From Calendula officinalis (taxonomy: Eukaryota > Streptophyta > Magnoliopsida > Asterales > Asteraceae), in the NCBI GenBank assembly GCA_963853835.1, contig OY970828.1:17241813-17305812 (forward strand): DNA of 64,000 nucleotides, in the 5' to 3' direction. The notes below the pieces were generated by a model, which did no database searches, was not told the origin of the DNA, and worked only from the letters and a program-made list of their open reading frames with translations. Shown piece after piece: positions 55,601 through 64,000 of this stretch. Both the position numbers and the translations under genes were made by a program. Each line of letters begins with the position of its first letter. The stretch's first letter is position 1.

Positions 55601-55674
55601 TGAAAGTTGATAGTACTGTTCCAGTTAAAAAGAACCTGAGTTGTGATGTAGCATCAACCTCAAAACCTGTTTAA
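52621..55674 (+). CDS. LINE-B ORF1: DUF4283 / CCHC zinc-knuckle protein
   Basis: Intact 1017-residue frame from ATG 52621 to TAA 55672-55674. Presumed RNA-binding chaperone of the LINE particle. The N-terminal half is low-complexity and polar, with basic clusters around residues 207-214 (KKAIKKKL) and 310-315 (DKKRKM) that may be nuclear signals, and an acidic Ser/Glu stretch. A DUF4283 region follows at roughly 555-705 (MLYGHFVGTSMDF, GRMGYARVLVEVDA), then a CX2CX4HX4C knuckle with C739, C742, H747 and C752. The C-terminal part is Asn/Gln-rich, ending in an acidic segment (DEEDFDDGWDEKYH) that is also present in LINE-A. The stop shares its last base with the ORF2 ATG (TAATG). The length is large for plant L1 ORF1, mainly from the N-terminal extension. 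Confidence 0.93.
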   Translation: MTEPDHPPDRPVVLNRESSSLTGLLSEMAPTDLKVSGRLEVEGGHGSGWKEGRSVGMKGSVVQGSQPVKSTVTGVRRNVLRMPSLNEGSEMVQAGRKGMGSDNPVPIAASKVNCSDRTIGLDSGVPTVTHILKRSDGPLMGVDCSVVGLQKGVPVVEVENKLQPSYNMNAEMGKIVSSVRHVLSKVGEDMNIVYDDPETVRRIHIIKKAIKKKLFDKMVSLGLIEESEASQIVTCLSSKSRSSKKIVSSYNPVASKESEAGAVTPSQSFINVSTPNCHHISPAQIRKQVRAQVLESVEQASILGMDISVDKKRKMVEQKFKSSKTAVLEEENSDDSETEDVYMDEIDQFGSAVCYPSHAEVGSDVEGLNHHFLASSNDVIGSTVMTTCNAVVSPVACQVETNTVHYPITGDPGLSLEKADNFVKSPGNNTVVIGNAVIDALNSGYSISGNESDDHTDIEMEDRTGNAKVNTVDDSPGRQFDSSKPSNLSNNGQIPKITSMPNAWQKTKTGGLTLAEMIKQDNERVDFQMNYVPPVRIDNGKKQIIMIDEDFKFKKTKLSLMLYGHFVGTSMDFIKVNASLKRMWRTYDFLEVTKNGAGIYFFKFKSEEGLNAVLENGIWLVDNVPLVVNKWEPGICLQKIEPSKVSIWICIHDLPIELWYGHGIGKIASGVGRPLIMDKMTKERCLSNSGRMGYARVLVEVDACDELPDDVELVYPNSGPNPGKVVSLEVSYNWKPPVCTHCKVFGHSHNACKVRPRTEVEILAKTGSNNDGEQVDGQNCNDEGFQTVGKRNKVVNKVVTSRYQNQNQQPRRSVFTRLNQGQGSANNQNVRNHENNQNMGNNNNRIQGPKIWGNMRYAVKNNNSEMNGNPVNIEKPVAISKATIAPKKDKLVKSVEILKDEIDPVVTSNKFEVLNEDEEDFDDGWDEKYHVYDYQREDVMKFLFAKKIPDLEILKGWSTGQVDLFKDNCAVHGMDPDLVFDDVGSDTNGINQGMKVDSTVPVKKNLSCDVASTSKPV

Positions 55675-58600
55675 TGATGATGAAGTCTGCTATTTGGAAT
55701 GTTAGAGGCCTCAATAAAGCTGTTAGCCAAAATGAGGTTGCTCAATTAATTAGAGATGAAAGTTTGAGTATTTGTGCTATTATTGAAACTCATGTTAAAA
55801 AGAAAAATCTAGCATGGGTTTGTAATAGAGTGTTTGGCAATTGGAGTTGGGTTTCCAATTCTGACTTATGTACATGTGTGACTCGAATTGTAATTGCTTG
55901 GGATCCTAATGTTGTTGATATTATGGTGATTGATCAGCATCCGCAGGTCATTCACTGTTTTGTTAAACCTGTTATTAGGGGTCCTAGTTATTACTGCTCT
56001 TTTGTTTATGGTCATCACAGGAAACAGTTTAGACCTCAGTTATGGAATAATCTTCGAATTTTTAGCCCAACTGTTAAAGACAAAGCTTGGGTTTTAATGG
56101 GAGATTTTAACTCCATCTTAAACCCTAATGAGGCTTCCTCTGGTTCCTCTAGAATGAATAGCAGTATGGTTGACTTTTCTGAATGTGTGGCTGATATTCA
56201 GGTTGATGATTTAAGTTCTTCTGGTCTTAAATTCACATGGAAGAAGAGTCCTAATAGGGATGACAGTTTATTGAAGAAGTTGGATAGAGTTATGGGGAAT
56301 ATGGATTTTCTTAAGGATTTTAACAATTCTTTTGTCCAGTTTTTACCCTTTTTATCTTCTGATCACAGCCCGTGTATTTTAAATATACCTTCTTTTGTTA
56401 GGGCTAAACCTAAACCTTTTAAGTTCCCTAATTTTGTTGCTAAGAAGAAGGAATTTTTGCCTATGGTTAAAAGATGTTGGAATAAGGATTTGACAGGTTT
56501 TGAAATGTACAAAGTGGTTTCTAATTTGAAAGCTTTGAAGAAACCTGTGAGGGCTCTTTTAAAAAATAATGGGCATATTCGAAAAAAAGTTTGTGACTTA
56601 AAAGTAAATTTGGAGAAGGTGCAGGCTGAGATGGTCAGTAATCCTGATGTCAAGAATCTGAGGGATGAGGAGGTTAAATGTTTGAAGGCTTATAATGAGG
56701 CTATGATTGATGAGGAGCTGTTTTTGAAGCAAAAGTCAAAAGTTGAGTGGCTTAGGGAAGGTGATAATAATACTAAGTTCTTTCACAAAGCTGTTAAGGG
56801 AAGAATGAGCAGAAATAGAATTATGATGGTGGAGGATATGAATGGAAATGTTTTTCATGGGCATGAGGTTGCAGATCAATTTGTTAAGTATTTTGAAAGC
56901 ACTTTGGGTACTTCTGCTACCATCAGTCCTATTAATGACCCTGCCAGTCTCAATATTAAAAGATTATCAGATTATAGCTCTAATCACATGAACAGGGCTG
57001 TTTCTGATGATGAGGTGAAGATTGCCTTATTTGATATTTCTGATGACAAAGCTCCAGGCCCTGATGGCTTTTCTTCTAAGTTTTATAAAGCTGCTTGGAG
57101 TGTTATTGGTGATGATATTTGTAAGGCTGTTAGACAGTTTTTCATTTATGGAAAGTTGTTGAAAGAAGTTAATGCCACTGGTATTGCCCTTGTTCCCAAA
57201 GTCAATTCCCCAGTTAAAGTGGCTGATTTTAGACCCATTGCTTGTTGCAATGTGGTTTACAAGATTATTAGTAAAATAATTACCAACAGGATAAAGGTGG
57301 TGTTGGATGATTTAGTTGATGACAATCAAAGTGCTTTCATTCCTGGGAGGCAAATCAGTGATAACATTTTGTTATCCCAGGAATTATTGAGGGACTATCA
57401 CCGTGACAAAGGTCCACCTAAGTGTGCTTTTAAGGTGGATATCCAGAAAGCTTATGACACAGTTGAATGGGAGTTTTTGAGGAACATTCTTGGTTTATTT
57501 GGGTTTAATCCTTGGTTTATTCATTTAATTATGGAATGTATTTCCTCAACTTCCTTTATGGTGAATGTGAATGGGGATTATATTGGGTTTTTTAAGGGTA
57601 AGAGAGGGTTGAGACAGGGTGATCCCATGTCTCCTTACCTGTTTACCCTTGTTATGGAAGGTTTGAATCTAATACTTAAGAGGCAGATTGTTGAGGATGG
57701 TGGTTTTAAATATCATTGGAAATGTGATGATCTTAAAATTACTCACCTATGCTTTGCTGATGACCTATTACTGTTTTGTAATGGTGATAGTAGGTCTGTC
57801 TCTGTTATTAAGAAGGCCTTGGATGAATTTAGAGGTGTTTCTGGCCTGATTCCTAGTTTAAGTAAGAGTTCAGTTTTCTTTGGGAATGTGAAAGTGCATA
57901 CTAGGAGTAATATTTCTGGGATTCTCCCTTTTACTGTGGGTAGTTTACCTGTTAGGTATTTGGGAGTCCCTTTAATATCCACTAGGCTCCATGTTAAAGA
58001 TTGTAGCAGCCTTGTTGATAAAGTGAAGAGAAGGCTTTTGGATTGGAAGAATAAATCTTTATCGTTTGCTGGAAGATTACAATTGATCAAGTCTGTTTTG
58101 AGCTCTATGCAAGTTTATTGGGCTTCTTTTTTTATTCTTCCTAAAGCTATTTCTAATGATATTGAAAGACTTTTAAGGGGTTTCCTTTGGTGTTATGGTG
58201 ATTTAAAGAGGGGAAGGGCTAAGGTTAAATGGGAAGACTTGTGTTTGCCCAAAAGTCATGGTGGTTTAGGGATTAAACTTTTGCATTCTTGGAATGTTTC
58301 CCTTATGACTAAGCATGTCTGGAATGTTGTTAGTAACAAGGACTCTTTGTGGGTCAGTTGGCTGAATAGGACCAGGTTAAAAGACAGAAATTTTTGGTCC
58401 CTGCCTTCTCCTTCCAATGTTTGTTGGAGCTGGAGGGGAATTCTTAAGTGCAGGAATGGTATTAGGGACAGAATTGTCTACAGAATTGGTGATGGTCAAA
58501 AAACCTCTGCGTGGTTTGACAACTGGCATCAAGTTGGCCCTTTATGTAATTTTATTACATATAGGAATATTTATGAGGCAGGGTTGGGTATTGACTATAA

Positions 58601-59358
58601 GGTGTCTGATATTGTTGCTAATGGGGAGTGGAAGATTCTAGTTGATTGGGTTAGTAAATTTCCCATGATTTTTAATTTAGTCCCTCCTTTAATCTGTAAT
58701 ACTATTAATGATAGAGTTTTATGGAAAGACTGTAAAGGGAAATGTATTCCATTCTCAGTTTCTGATGCTAGTAGAGTTGTTTATGTGGATAAGGAACCTG
58801 TTTTTTTGGTCAAAATGGGTCTGGTTTAGTCAAAATATACCTAGACATGCTTTCATTTTATGGCTAGTTTTTTTGGAAAAACTCAAGACTCAGGATAAAA
58901 TGTGGGGTGTTGGTGATGGAATTGATGTTAGATGTGCTTTTTGTAAGCTGGAGTTGGACACCCATGACCATTTATTCTTTGAATGCAATTTCTCCTCTAC
59001 TGTTTGGGATATAATGAAGCATATGTGCAGATTAGATTTTGTCCCAAATAAATGGTCTTACTTGGTGATGAATTTGGAAAGAATACCTGTTAGTAAGTCA
59101 ATCTGGAGTGTCATTCAAAGACTGGTTTTAGCTTCTACCATTTATTATATTTGGCAGGAAAGAAATCTGAGACTTTTTCATTCTAAGCATAGATTTGTGG
59201 ATGATGTTTGTAAGTTGATCATTAATTCTGTTAGACTTAGATTGATTGGGCTCAATATAAGGAAGTCTAGGCAAACTTGTATGGCTGCTGATTTATGGAG
59301 TTTTGGATTGGTTGAGGATGGTGGTTTCACTAGCTTTACTGACCATGATCAGGAATAA
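55674..59358 (+). pseudogene. LINE-B ORF2: endonuclease / reverse transcriptase with one frameshift
   Basis: Starts at ATG 55674, overlapping the ORF1 stop. The AP-endonuclease domain is complete by motif: WNVRGLN near residue 8, ETH, YGHH, MGDFN from 142, DRVMGN, SDH at 229-231. The RT domain carries NQSAFIPGRQ, DIQKAYD, GLRQGDPMSPYLF and FADD at 694-697. A zf-RVT zinc-binding region follows (CAFC at 58933 to HDHLFFEC ending 58986). The frame is broken at a run of seven T (58801-58807), giving an early TAG at 58827-58829; the reading continues one base over to TAA 59356-59358 with WVWFSQNIPRHAF as in LINE-A. The total would be about 1227 residues, normal for plant L1. The single run-length change could be real or a sequencing error. 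Confidence 0.92.
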
Positions 59359-60856
59359 TAATATTTTGAAGATGTTTATTGGAAAATTGCATAGGGATGT
59401 AACTCAGTTATTATGGGGTTTTCTTTGGATTTTATCCAGTTTTTTTGAGATTTTTTCTGGAGATTCTTATTATTTTTCTGGATTTTTCTATATTTTTTTT
59501 GGATTTTTTTGGTACTCTGATAATGGGTCTAGTATATTTCAAAGTGGCAGCAGGAAATTTCTTGATTGTCAAGTGATTTATGCTGTTTTAGAGCTGCAGA
59601 GGGGCATTATGGGTATTAACAGCCATATATTGAAGATGAAATTCTTTGTGCAGGCTTGGAACATATTTTTATATTTTTCAAGATTTTTGGTGATTTTTTT
59701 GGATTTTTTTAGAAGATCTGGCCCGTTGGGCCTTTATACCAACAACTACTATGGGCTGCATTGTATAAAGGGAAGTCGTAATTACTTGATTTTGTGCTAT
59801 CCAAATGTGAGCTGCAGTTCTTTTGTTGTGTATTTTGCAGGTCAATTTTTTAGCATTTGGATTTTGGAGATTATTTGCTCTAGTCATGGATGCTTCAAGG
59901 CTGCTGTTTTGGAGCTCTTTGGGCAGTTGTGCAGGCATTTTAAATGCAGGATTTTGATATGGAAATGGTGGATTGTTAACCTAATTAAAGGAGTTGGTCA
60001 TAGTCAGGACATTTTCGGTCAAAGATGTGATATGACCAACTCCCAAAGGGTAACTAATACTCCATACTTGTTGTTGCAGTTTGGTGTCACTTTTAAAGCT
60101 TGGAAATGGTGGCTTATGCAATACTTGGAGAAGGGGAAATTTATTGGAAGTGTTGCTAAGGATTGTAGTGGTATTACACATTGTTATGCCATTATGGATG
60201 CAATTTTGACTTTCACTGAGTCAAAATTGGGTTTTAATCCGTGGGCCAAACTGCTCAGAGACTGGGTTTTGTTGATCTTGACTTTCCATTGGTCAAAGGT
60301 TTGTATGGGCTTAAGGAATTTAAGGTCAAAGGTGGTGGTGTGTAGATTTGATGGTATTTTGAAGGGGATTTTGACTTTTCTTGAGTCAAAATATATGAAA
60401 TGTCCTATGGAATATTTCGATGGTGATGCTATGAGGATGTGGACTTACACTGAGTCTACATCCTGCATTTTCACTATTTCAAACTGTTTTGGTGGGAATG
60501 TCCATAGTTATGAGATTACATTGGCAATTTTGTTTTTTTGGAGGTCAATCTTGATTTGGGATCATGGTGGCATGTTGAAGACAAAGGTCAAATTGCACAT
60601 TTTTAAGGCTGAAAATCATATTGAGTGCAATTTGGATGCTAGAGCAGAGATATGGAAGCTTAGTAATGTCTTAGGTATTTTGGATTTTAATGTTAAAAGA
60701 TTGTTTTATAATCATAGTTTTTTTGTTATACCTAGTTTAGGTTTAGACATTGGCTATAGAGTTATGCTTCTTTTGTTGGTCTTATTCCCAAAGCATGTTT
60801 TGGGTGGCCAAGTAGTTTTTTTAAGATGTGGTAATTTTACCCATCTTTGTTTGTAA
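59318..60856 (+). CDS. LINE-B third open reading frame (ORF3), unknown function
   Basis: 512 codons, again +1 relative to the end of ORF2, overlapping it by 41 nt; ATGs at 59318 and 59345 (the latter 11 nt before the ORF2 stop). A protein rich in Phe, Trp, Tyr, Ile and Cys with no domain I recognise. It aligns with the LINE-A frame along most of its length, about 68 codons longer, and the length differences keep frame. The motif LT-[FY]-x-x-S-[KT] appears four times in phase (codons at 60206, 60278, 60371, 60440; spacings 24, 31 and 23 codons). Conserved C-terminal block: GYRVMLLLLVLFPKHVLGGQ. Unbroken length in both elements, same relative frame and silent C-terminal differences favour coding; the many palindromes leave open a structured-RNA explanation. 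Confidence 0.5.
   Translation: MVVSLALLTMIRNNNILKMFIGKLHRDVTQLLWGFLWILSSFFEIFSGDSYYFSGFFYIFFGFFWYSDNGSSIFQSGSRKFLDCQVIYAVLELQRGIMGINSHILKMKFFVQAWNIFLYFSRFLVIFLDFFRRSGPLGLYTNNYYGLHCIKGSRNYLILCYPNVSCSSFVVYFAGQFFSIWILEIICSSHGCFKAAVLELFGQLCRHFKCRILIWKWWIVNLIKGVGHSQDIFGQRCDMTNSQRVTNTPYLLLQFGVTFKAWKWWLMQYLEKGKFIGSVAKDCSGITHCYAIMDAILTFTESKLGFNPWAKLLRDWVLLILTFHWSKVCMGLRNLRSKVVVCRFDGILKGILTFLESKYMKCPMEYFDGDAMRMWTYTESTSCIFTISNCFGGNVHSYEITLAILFFWRSILIWDHGGMLKTKVKLHIFKAENHIECNLDARAEIWKLSNVLGILDFNVKRLFYNHSFFVIPSLGLDIGYRVMLLLLVLFPKHVLGGQVVFLRCGNFTHLCL
59990..60043 (+). ncRNA. Conserved stem-loop in LINE-B 3' region
   Basis: Perfect 12-bp arms (59990-60001 and 60032-60043) around a 30-nt loop (60002-60031). 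It is the counterpart of the LINE-A stem-loop at 49880-49937. The arms differ in sequence (GAGTTGGTCAT here, GAAATTGACCAT there), yet both pair fully, and the loop begins AGTCAGGACA and ends CAAAGATGTGAT in both. Confidence 0.6.
60201..60229 (+). other. Palindrome TTGACT-N7-AGTCAA, LINE-B copy 1
   Basis: 11-bp perfect arms (60201-60211 and 60219-60229), 7-nt spacer TTCACTG. It corresponds to the LINE-A palindrome at 50071-50101, with the outer pair changed from G-C to C-G. In the ORF3 frame it reads AILTFTESKL. Confidence 0.6.
60278..60296 (+). other. Palindrome TTGACT-N7-GGTCAA, LINE-B copy 2
   Basis: 6-bp arms (60278-60283, 60291-60296) with one G-U pair and a 7-nt spacer TTCCATT. ORF3 phase as in the others, reading LTFHWSK. 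Confidence 0.5.
60368..60392 (+). other. Palindrome TTGACT-N7-AGTCAA, LINE-B copy 3
   Basis: 9-bp perfect arms (60368-60376, 60384-60392), spacer TTTCTTG. The ORF3 frame reads ILTFLESK. Confidence 0.6.
60434..60464 (+). other. Palindrome GGACT-N7-AGTCT, LINE-B copy 4
   Basis: 12-bp arms (60434-60445, 60453-60464) with one G-U pair and spacer TACACTG. The W-box core is lost (TGGACT for TTGACT), but the arms still pair over their full length, which favours selection on pairing or on the peptide (WTYTEST) rather than on the W-box. Confidence 0.55.
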
Positions 60857-60906
60857 TTTTTTGTTTGTTTAGTCTTTGCCGGGCTTAGCCCTTTAGCAAA
60901 AAAAAA
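60857..60906 (+). other. LINE-B 3' terminus: hairpin and poly(A) tail
   Basis: A short T-rich stretch is followed by hairpin GGGC-TTA-GCCC (60881-60891), six more bases, and nine A (60898-60906). The flanking GCC before the hairpin and CTTTAGC/CTTAACC after it are shared with LINE-A. The tail is much shorter than that of LINE-A. Confidence 0.6.
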
Positions 60907-63900
60907 TAACGCATAACCATGCCTCTTGAACTATTATAACCACTAAATGTCCATAACTCATATCGATGGCCCTTGAACTATTCTAATTACTAGCCAAAAC
61001 CAATAGCCTATAGATATCCATTTTACAAGTAATGGGTGTCCATAACCCATAACCATGGCCCTTGAACCTTTATAACCACTTGCCATGACCAATAGCCTAT
61101 AGATGACCATTTTTCAAGTAATATGTGTCCATAACCCATAACCATGGCTCTTGAACCATTATAACCACTAGATGTCCATAACTCATACCGATGACCCTTT
61201 AGCCATTATACTTACTAGCTATAACCAATAGCCTATAGATATCCATTTTACAAGTAATGGGTGTCCATAACCCATAACCATGGCACTTGAACACTGATAA
61301 CCACTAGATGTACATAACTCATACCGATGGCCCTTAAACCATTATAACTGGCTAGCCATGACCAATAGCCTATAGAAGACTATTTTACAAGTAATAGGTG
61401 TCCATAACGCATAACCATGCCTCTTGAACTATTATAACCACTAAATGTCCATAACTCATATCGATGGCCCTTGAACTATTCTAATTACTAGCCATAACCA
61501 ATAGCCTATAGATATCCATTTTACAAGTAATAGGTGCCCATAACCCATAACCATGGCATTTGAACACTGATAACCACTAGATGTCCATAACTCATACCGA
61601 TGGCCCTTAAACCATTTTAACTGGCTAGCCATGACCAATAGCATATAGAAGACCATTTTACAAGTAATAGGTGTCCATAACGCATAACCATGCCTCTTGA
61701 ACTATTATAACCACTAAATGTCCATAACTCATATCGATGGCCCTTGAACTATTATAATTACTAGCCATAACCAATAGCCTATAGATATACATTTTACAAG
61801 TAATGGGTGTCCATAACACATAACCATGGCCCTTGAACCTTTATAACCACTTGCCATGACCAATAGCCTATAGATGACCATTTTTCAAGTAATAGGTGTC
61901 CATAACCCATAACCATGGCTCTTGAACCATTATAACCACTAGATGTCCATAACTCATACCGATGACCCTTTAGCCATTATACTTACTAGCTATAACCAAT
62001 AGCCTATAGATATCCATTTTACAAGTAATGGGTGTCCATAACCCATAACCATGGCACCTGAACACTGATAACCACTAGATGTACATAACTCATACCGATG
62101 GCCCTTAAACCATTATAACTGGCTAGACATGACCAATAGCCTATACAATACCATTTTACAAGTAATAGGTGTCCATAACGCATAACCATGCCTCTTGAAC
62201 TATTATAACCACTAAATGTCCATAACTCATATCGATGGCCCTTGAACTATTCTAATTACTAGCCAAAACCAATAGCCTATAGATATCCATTTTACAAGTA
62301 ATGGGTGTCCATAACCCATAACCATGGCCCTTGAACCTTTATAACCACTTGCCATGACCAATAGCCTATAGATGACCATTTTTCAAGTAATATGTGTCCA
62401 TAACCCATAACCATGGCTCTTGAACCATTATAACCACTAGATGTCCATAACTCATACCGATGACCCTTTAGCCATTATACTTACTAGCTATAACCAATAG
62501 CCTATAGATATCCATTTTACAAGTAATGGGTGTCCATAACCCATAACCATGGCACTTGAACACTGATAACCACTAGATGTACATAACTCATACCAATGGC
62601 CCTTAAACCATTATAACTGGCTAGCCATGACCAATAGCCTATAGAAGACCATTTTACAAGTAATAGGTGTCCATAACGCATAACCATGCCTCTTGAACTA
62701 TTATAACCACTAAATGTCCATAACTCATATCGATGGCCCTTGAACTATTCTAATTACTAGCCATTACCAATAGCCTATAGATATCCATTTTACAAGTAAT
62801 AGGTGCCCATAACCCATAACCATGGCATTTGAACACTGATAACCACTAGATGTCCATAACTCATACCGATGGCCCTTAAACCATTATAACTGGCTAGCCA
62901 TGACCAATAGCCTATAGAAGACCATTTTACAAGTAATAGGTGTCCATAACGCATAACCATGCCTCTTGAACTATTATAACCACTAAATGTCCATAACTCA
63001 TATCGATGGCCCTTGAACTATTATAATTACTAGCCATAACCAATAGCCTATAGATATACATTTTACAAGTAATGGGTGTCCATAACACATAACCATGGCC
63101 CTTGAACCTTTATAACCACTTGCCATGACCAATAGCCTATATATGACCATTTTTCAAGTAATAGGTGTCCATAACCCATAACCATGGCTCTTGAACCATT
63201 ATAACCACTAGATGTCCATAACTCATACCGATGACCCTTTAGCCATTATACTTACTAGCTATAACCAATAGCCTATAGATATCCATTTTACAAGTAATGG
63301 GTGTCCATAACCCATAACCATGGCACCTGAACACTGATAACCACTAGATGTACATAACTCATACCGATGGCCCTTAAACCATTATAACTGGCTAGCCAAT
63401 AGCCTATAGAAGCCCATTTTACAAGTAATAGGTGTCCATAACGCATAACCATGCCTCTTGAACTATTATAACCACTAAATGTCCATAACTCATATCGATG
63501 GCCCTTGAACTATTCTAATTACTAGCCTAAACCAATAGCCTATAGATATCCATTTTACAAGTAATGGGTGTCCATAACCCATAACCATGGCCCTTGAACC
63601 TTCATAACCACTAGCCATGACAAATAGCCTATAGATGACCATTTTACAAGTAATAGGTGTCCATAACCCATAACCATGGCTCTTGAACCATTATAACCAC
63701 TAGATGTCCATAACTCATACCGATGAGCCTTTAACCATTATACTTACTAGCCCATGACCAATAGCCTATAGATATCGATTTTACAAGTAATGGGTGTTCA
63801 TAACCCATGACCATGGCACTTGAACGATTAAAACCACTAGATGTCCATAACTCATACTGATGGCCCTTAAATGATTATAACTGCTAGCCATGACCAATAG

Positions 63901-64000
63901 CCTATAGATGACCATTTTACAAGTAATAGGTGTCCATAACGCATAAAGATGCCTCTTGAACTATTATAACCACTAAATGTCCATAACTCATATCGATGGC
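60907..64000. repeat. Satellite array, right block (1269-bp HOR, then domain-A-like)
   Basis: The marker GATGACCCTTTAGCC occurs at 61190, 61961, 62459 and 63230 (intervals 771, 498, 771), the same 1269-bp unit as at 37.8-42 kb. Private variants such as CTAGCCAAAACC and the GGCATTTGAACACTG monomer are also shared. From about 63590 the array switches to monomers like those at the start of the window (GAGCCTTTAACCATTATACTT, GAACGATTAAAACC, TACTGATGG) and continues past the edge. No genes. Confidence 0.93.

Larger units (their letters stand above)
52474..60906 (+). mobile_element. LINE-B: full-length L1-type non-LTR retrotransposon, nearly intact
   Basis: 8.4-kb element in the same orientation as LINE-A. 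It comprises a 147-nt 5' UTR, intact ORF1, ORF2 with a single frameshift, a third open frame, and a short A9 tail (60898-60906). The first 1538 nt (52474-54011) match LINE-A with no net gap and few substitutions; the remainder is clearly related but much more diverged. It is therefore a sister subfamily sharing a 5' module, not a duplicate of the same insertion. Both flanks are satellite, the left one diverged and the right one regular higher-order repeat. Confidence 0.95.

Noticed and set aside
42351..60906. The two LINEs as a recent duplication of one insertion
   Set aside because: Only the first ~1.5 kb is near-identical; ORF2 and the 3' regions are far too diverged, and the lesions differ.

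Overview
This window has no single-copy genes. It is plant heterochromatin: a long tandem satellite array interrupted by two full-length LINEs (non-LTR retrotransposons) of the plant L1 type. The LINE proteins (a DUF4283-type ORF1 with a CCHC knuckle, then an endonuclease / reverse transcriptase / zf-RVT ORF2) point to a dicot. The RT wording reminds me of asterid, possibly Asteraceae, elements. That is recall, not a search. Similar arrays lie at or near centromeres or in other heterochromatic blocks in plants, but nothing here proves a centromere.

Layout. 1-42350: satellite. 42351-50644: LINE-A, + strand, decayed. 50645-52473: a 1.8-kb island of diverged satellite. 52474-60906: LINE-B, + strand, nearly intact. 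60907-64000: satellite again. The basic satellite monomer is about 136 bp and is built of three modules, X (42 bp), Y (47 bp) and Z (47 bp). Y and Z are close relatives, and X looks like an older diverged relative. A short 89-bp monomer is X+Y without Z. Monomers of 136/137 and 89 bp combine into several successive higher-order repeats: a ~1.28-kb core block recurring through 1-23 kb, a 497-bp unit at 23.4-25 kb, a 2346-bp tandem pair at 28.9-33.5 kb, a 1988-bp offset pair at 33.5-37.1 kb, and a 1269-bp (771+498) unit at 37.8-42 kb. That last unit resumes on the far side of the LINEs.

The two LINEs are not copies of a single insertion. Their 5' UTR and the first ~460 codons of ORF1 are nearly identical and colinear, then similarity drops abruptly for the remaining ~7 kb, so they are 5'-module mosaics. 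LINE-A carries an in-frame stop in the ORF1 zinc knuckle, plus a stop and a frameshift in its ORF2 endonuclease. LINE-B has an intact ORF1, and its ORF2 is broken only by a one-base change in a T7 run.

The most unusual content is in the long 3' region of both LINEs. Downstream of ORF2, and overlapping its end, each carries a long third reading frame (about 444 and 512 codons) in the same relative frame, with related translations and mostly silent differences at its C-terminal end. The same region holds a covarying 12-14 bp stem around a conserved 30-nt loop, and a series of palindromes of the form TTGACT-N7-RGTCAA with an invariant 7-nt spacer, all in the same phase of the third frame. I do not recognise this third ORF or palindrome series from any described plant LINE.
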